Of a DNA stretch of 15,201 nucleotides, positions 13,973 through 15,201 are shown piece after piece. Location of the stretch: positions 1-15,201 of the forward strand of contig CAIWVT010000134.1 in the NCBI GenBank assembly GCA_903916135.1, in the 5' to 3' direction. Origin of the DNA: an uncultured bacterium. GTDB taxonomy: Bacteria; Bacteroidota; Bacteroidia; Bacteroidales; CAIWKO01. Each line of letters begins with the position of its first letter. The stretch's first letter is position 1. Both the position numbers and the translations under genes were made by a program. A model generated the notes under the pieces. The model was given only the letters and a program-made list of their open reading frames with translations. It was not told the DNA's origin and made no database searches.

Positions 13973-13998
13973 GTCCCAGCGGGGCGACATTATTTTTA
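13973..13998 (+). repeat. Palindromic hairpin repeat, tail type 1 (short)
   Basis: GTCCC-AGC-GGGGC (13973-13985, one T-G pair) followed by GACATTATTTTTA. Last copy before the nested palindrome at 14006. Confidence 0.6.
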
Positions 13999-14005
13999 TT
14001 TTTTT

Positions 14006-14038
14006 AGTCGGGGGGCGACTTGGAGTCGCACTCCGACT
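14006..14038. repeat. Nested palindrome next to IS110 element
   Basis: Outer arms AGTCGG (14006-14011) and CCGACT (14033-14038) enclose an inner perfect hairpin GCGACT-TGG-AGTCGC (14015-14029). Twelve base pairs, G+C-rich in AT-rich surroundings. It may be a target-site palindrome or the outer end of the insertion element. Confidence 0.6.
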
Positions 14039-14049
14039 GGCAAATAGTA

Positions 14050-14071
14050 ACTCCGTCTTTTAAGGCGGAGT
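14050..14071. repeat. Hairpin ACTCCGTC-TTTTAA-GGCGGAGT
   Basis: Eight-bp stem with one T-G pair, extendable to ten, 11 bases after the nested palindrome and 28 bases before the probable IS110 promoter. Confidence 0.6.
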
Positions 14072-14098
14072 TGGACATGGTAAGGAAAGACGGGCTCA

Positions 14099-14106
14099 TA
14101 TCTTTG
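14099..14106 (+). promoter_or_regulatory. Probable promoter of the IS110 leader and transposase
   Basis: TATCTTTG matches TAnnTTTG. An ideal TTTG is not found 19 bases upstream; TTGG at 14071 is the nearest partial match at a longer distance. Transcription near 14112 would give a leader of about 180 nt before the transposase ATG. Confidence 0.5.
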
Positions 14107-14292
14107 CAGCAAATTAAAAAAATTAGTATAATTGCAAAAAATCAGAGATAATAAAGGCGGCAAATAGGACAATCGGGCTAAACACATTTTATTTTAATGA
14201 TGTAGTGCTAAAGATAAATCCACCTTTGTTACTCTTCAAAATTCAGAATAGTATTTAATGATGAAAAAAAATTAATTCAATCAAGCATTACC
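14107..14292 (+). ncRNA. Candidate bridge RNA region of IS110 element
   Basis: Non-coding stretch of 186 bases between a -7 box and the transposase start. In the IS110 group (studied in IS621) a bridge RNA of about 177 nt, whose two internal loops pair with target and donor DNA, is encoded in the element end upstream of the recombinase. Size and position fit. Visible pairings include ACACATT (14182-14188) with AATGATGT (14196-14203, one bulged A) and TACTCTT (14230-14236) with AATAGTA (14247-14253, one mismatch). The loops cannot be assigned without both element ends. If the element is of the IS1111 group, the RNA would lie downstream instead. Confidence 0.4.
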
Positions 14293-15201
14293 ATGAGCAA
14301 AGAAAAAAAGAAGAGTGTATCTCTCAAACCAGAAATTCAACTATTAAAATACTCTGTAGGCATAGACATGAGTAAAGATAAATTTGACAGTTTAATTTCA
14401 GTAATTGATTCTGAACAAAAAGTTAAAGTGATTGCAAGTAAACAATTTACAAATAGCAAGTCAGGATTTAAAGAACTACAAGAATGGGTTAGTAGAAAAT
14501 GTAAAATACTCATTCCAATTGTTTTTAATATGGAAGCTACCGGTGTTTATTATGAGAATCTGGCATTTTTTCTTCACAGAAATGACTTCTACTTAAGCGT
14601 CGTTTTACCTAACAAAGCGAAAAAGTATATGCAAAGCTTAGGTTTGAAAAGTAAAAATGACAAAATTGATGCAAAAGGTTTATCCAGGATGGCAGCAGAG
14701 CAATGCCTGGAGAAATGGGAAGCCCCAGATGAAGCAATAATGAATTTAAGAGGGATTACCAGACAAAGAGAGAGCCTACAGGAAATCAGAACACAAGTAA
14801 ATAACCAGTTATTGGCTTATCAATGTAGCGAATTTAAAAATCAATCTATTATTAATCAGATGGAAAATACAATCGCATTATTAAACCAACAGATAAAAGA
14901 AACCGAAGTTTTGGTTAAAGAAGAAATCCAAAAGGATGAAGAACTAAAAACAAAAGTTGAAAACATAACCGAAATTAAAGGAGTTGGAATTATAACAGTT
15001 GCAACAGTTCTGGCAGAAACGAATAGATTTAAATTTTTCAAAAATCAGCGACAATTGGTTAGCTATTCAGGCTATGATATAATAGAAAACCAATCTGGGA
15101 AGCATGTTGGGAAAACTAAAATATCAAAGAAAGGAAAGTCGCACATAAGACGTATTCTGCATATGCCTGCATTTAGCGTTGTGTCTAATAATGAACCAAT
15201 A
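14293..15201 (+). CDS. IS110-family transposase, cut by the window end
   Basis: The first 303 codons of an IS110-family recombinase, open to the last base of the window. The N-terminal RuvC-like DEDD domain shows Asp25 in GIDMSK, Glu81 in MEATGVYYE, and Asp123 and Asp126 in KNDKIDAKGL. A helical region (150-240) follows, then the start of the C-terminal transposase_20 domain with ITEIKGVGIITVATVLAET (245-263), LVSYSGYD (275-282) and a Lys/Ser-rich stretch GKTKISKKGKSHIRRIL (283-299, approximate). The catalytic serine region lies at or beyond the window edge. No frameshift or stop is seen, so it is probably active or recently active. The start ATG follows a 186-base non-coding leader. Confidence 0.93.
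   Translation, partial: MSKEKKKSVSLKPEIQLLKYSVGIDMSKDKFDSLISVIDSEQKVKVIASKQFTNSKSGFKELQEWVSRKCKILIPIVFNMEATGVYYENLAFFLHRNDFYLSVVLPNKAKKYMQSLGLKSKNDKIDAKGLSRMAAEQCLEKWEAPDEAIMNLRGITRQRESLQEIRTQVNNQLLAYQCSEFKNQSIINQMENTIALLNQQIKETEVLVKEEIQKDEELKTKVENITEIKGVGIITVATVLAETNRFKFFKNQRQLVSYSGYDIIENQSGKHVGKTKISKKGKSHIRRILHMPAFSVVSNNEPI

Overview
The window comes from an AT-rich member of the Bacteroidota. Evidence: an uncharacterised membrane protein of DUF4271 type followed by hemD, rnpA, yidD and a C-terminal processing protease, an order I know from this phylum; a secreted protein with a type IX secretion sorting tail; promoters of the Bacteroidota form (TTTG, about 19 bases, TAnnTTTG) instead of -35/-10 boxes; few Shine-Dalgarno sequences. 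The species cannot be named.

Layout. 1-433 has no gene and holds palindromic repeats and two hairpins. 434-3646 is a minus-strand operon, pta, ackA, polyprenyl synthase: acetyl-CoA to acetate with ATP formation, followed by an isoprenoid chain-elongation enzyme translationally coupled to ackA. 3796-7789 is a compact plus-strand operon: DUF4271 protein, uroporphyrinogen-III synthase (tetrapyrroles), RNase P protein (tRNA 5' processing), YidD (membrane protein insertion) and an S41 protease (envelope). 7865-9976 holds an O-antigen ligase/polymerase-like membrane protein and a cytidine deaminase. 10311-11723 has two minus-strand genes for exported proteins, a small DUF1579-like protein and a T9SS cargo.

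From about 9977 the character changes. Long spacers (9977-10310, 11724-12846, 13786-14292) are filled with different short repeat families: an octamer array, a 21-bp periodic G+T-rich array of about 460 bp, hairpin repeats with compensating stem changes, a roughly 40-bp dispersed inverted repeat and a possible MITE-like inverted-repeat pair. Within this island lies one gene of unknown function (12847-13785) with its own good promoter and intrinsic terminator. The window ends inside an IS110-family transposase preceded by a promoter and about 185 nt of non-coding DNA, where a bridge RNA would be expected.

The most notable items are the 21-bp phased array, the covarying hairpin repeat family, and the IS110 leader beside strong palindromes. 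No tRNA, rRNA or CRISPR array was recognised.
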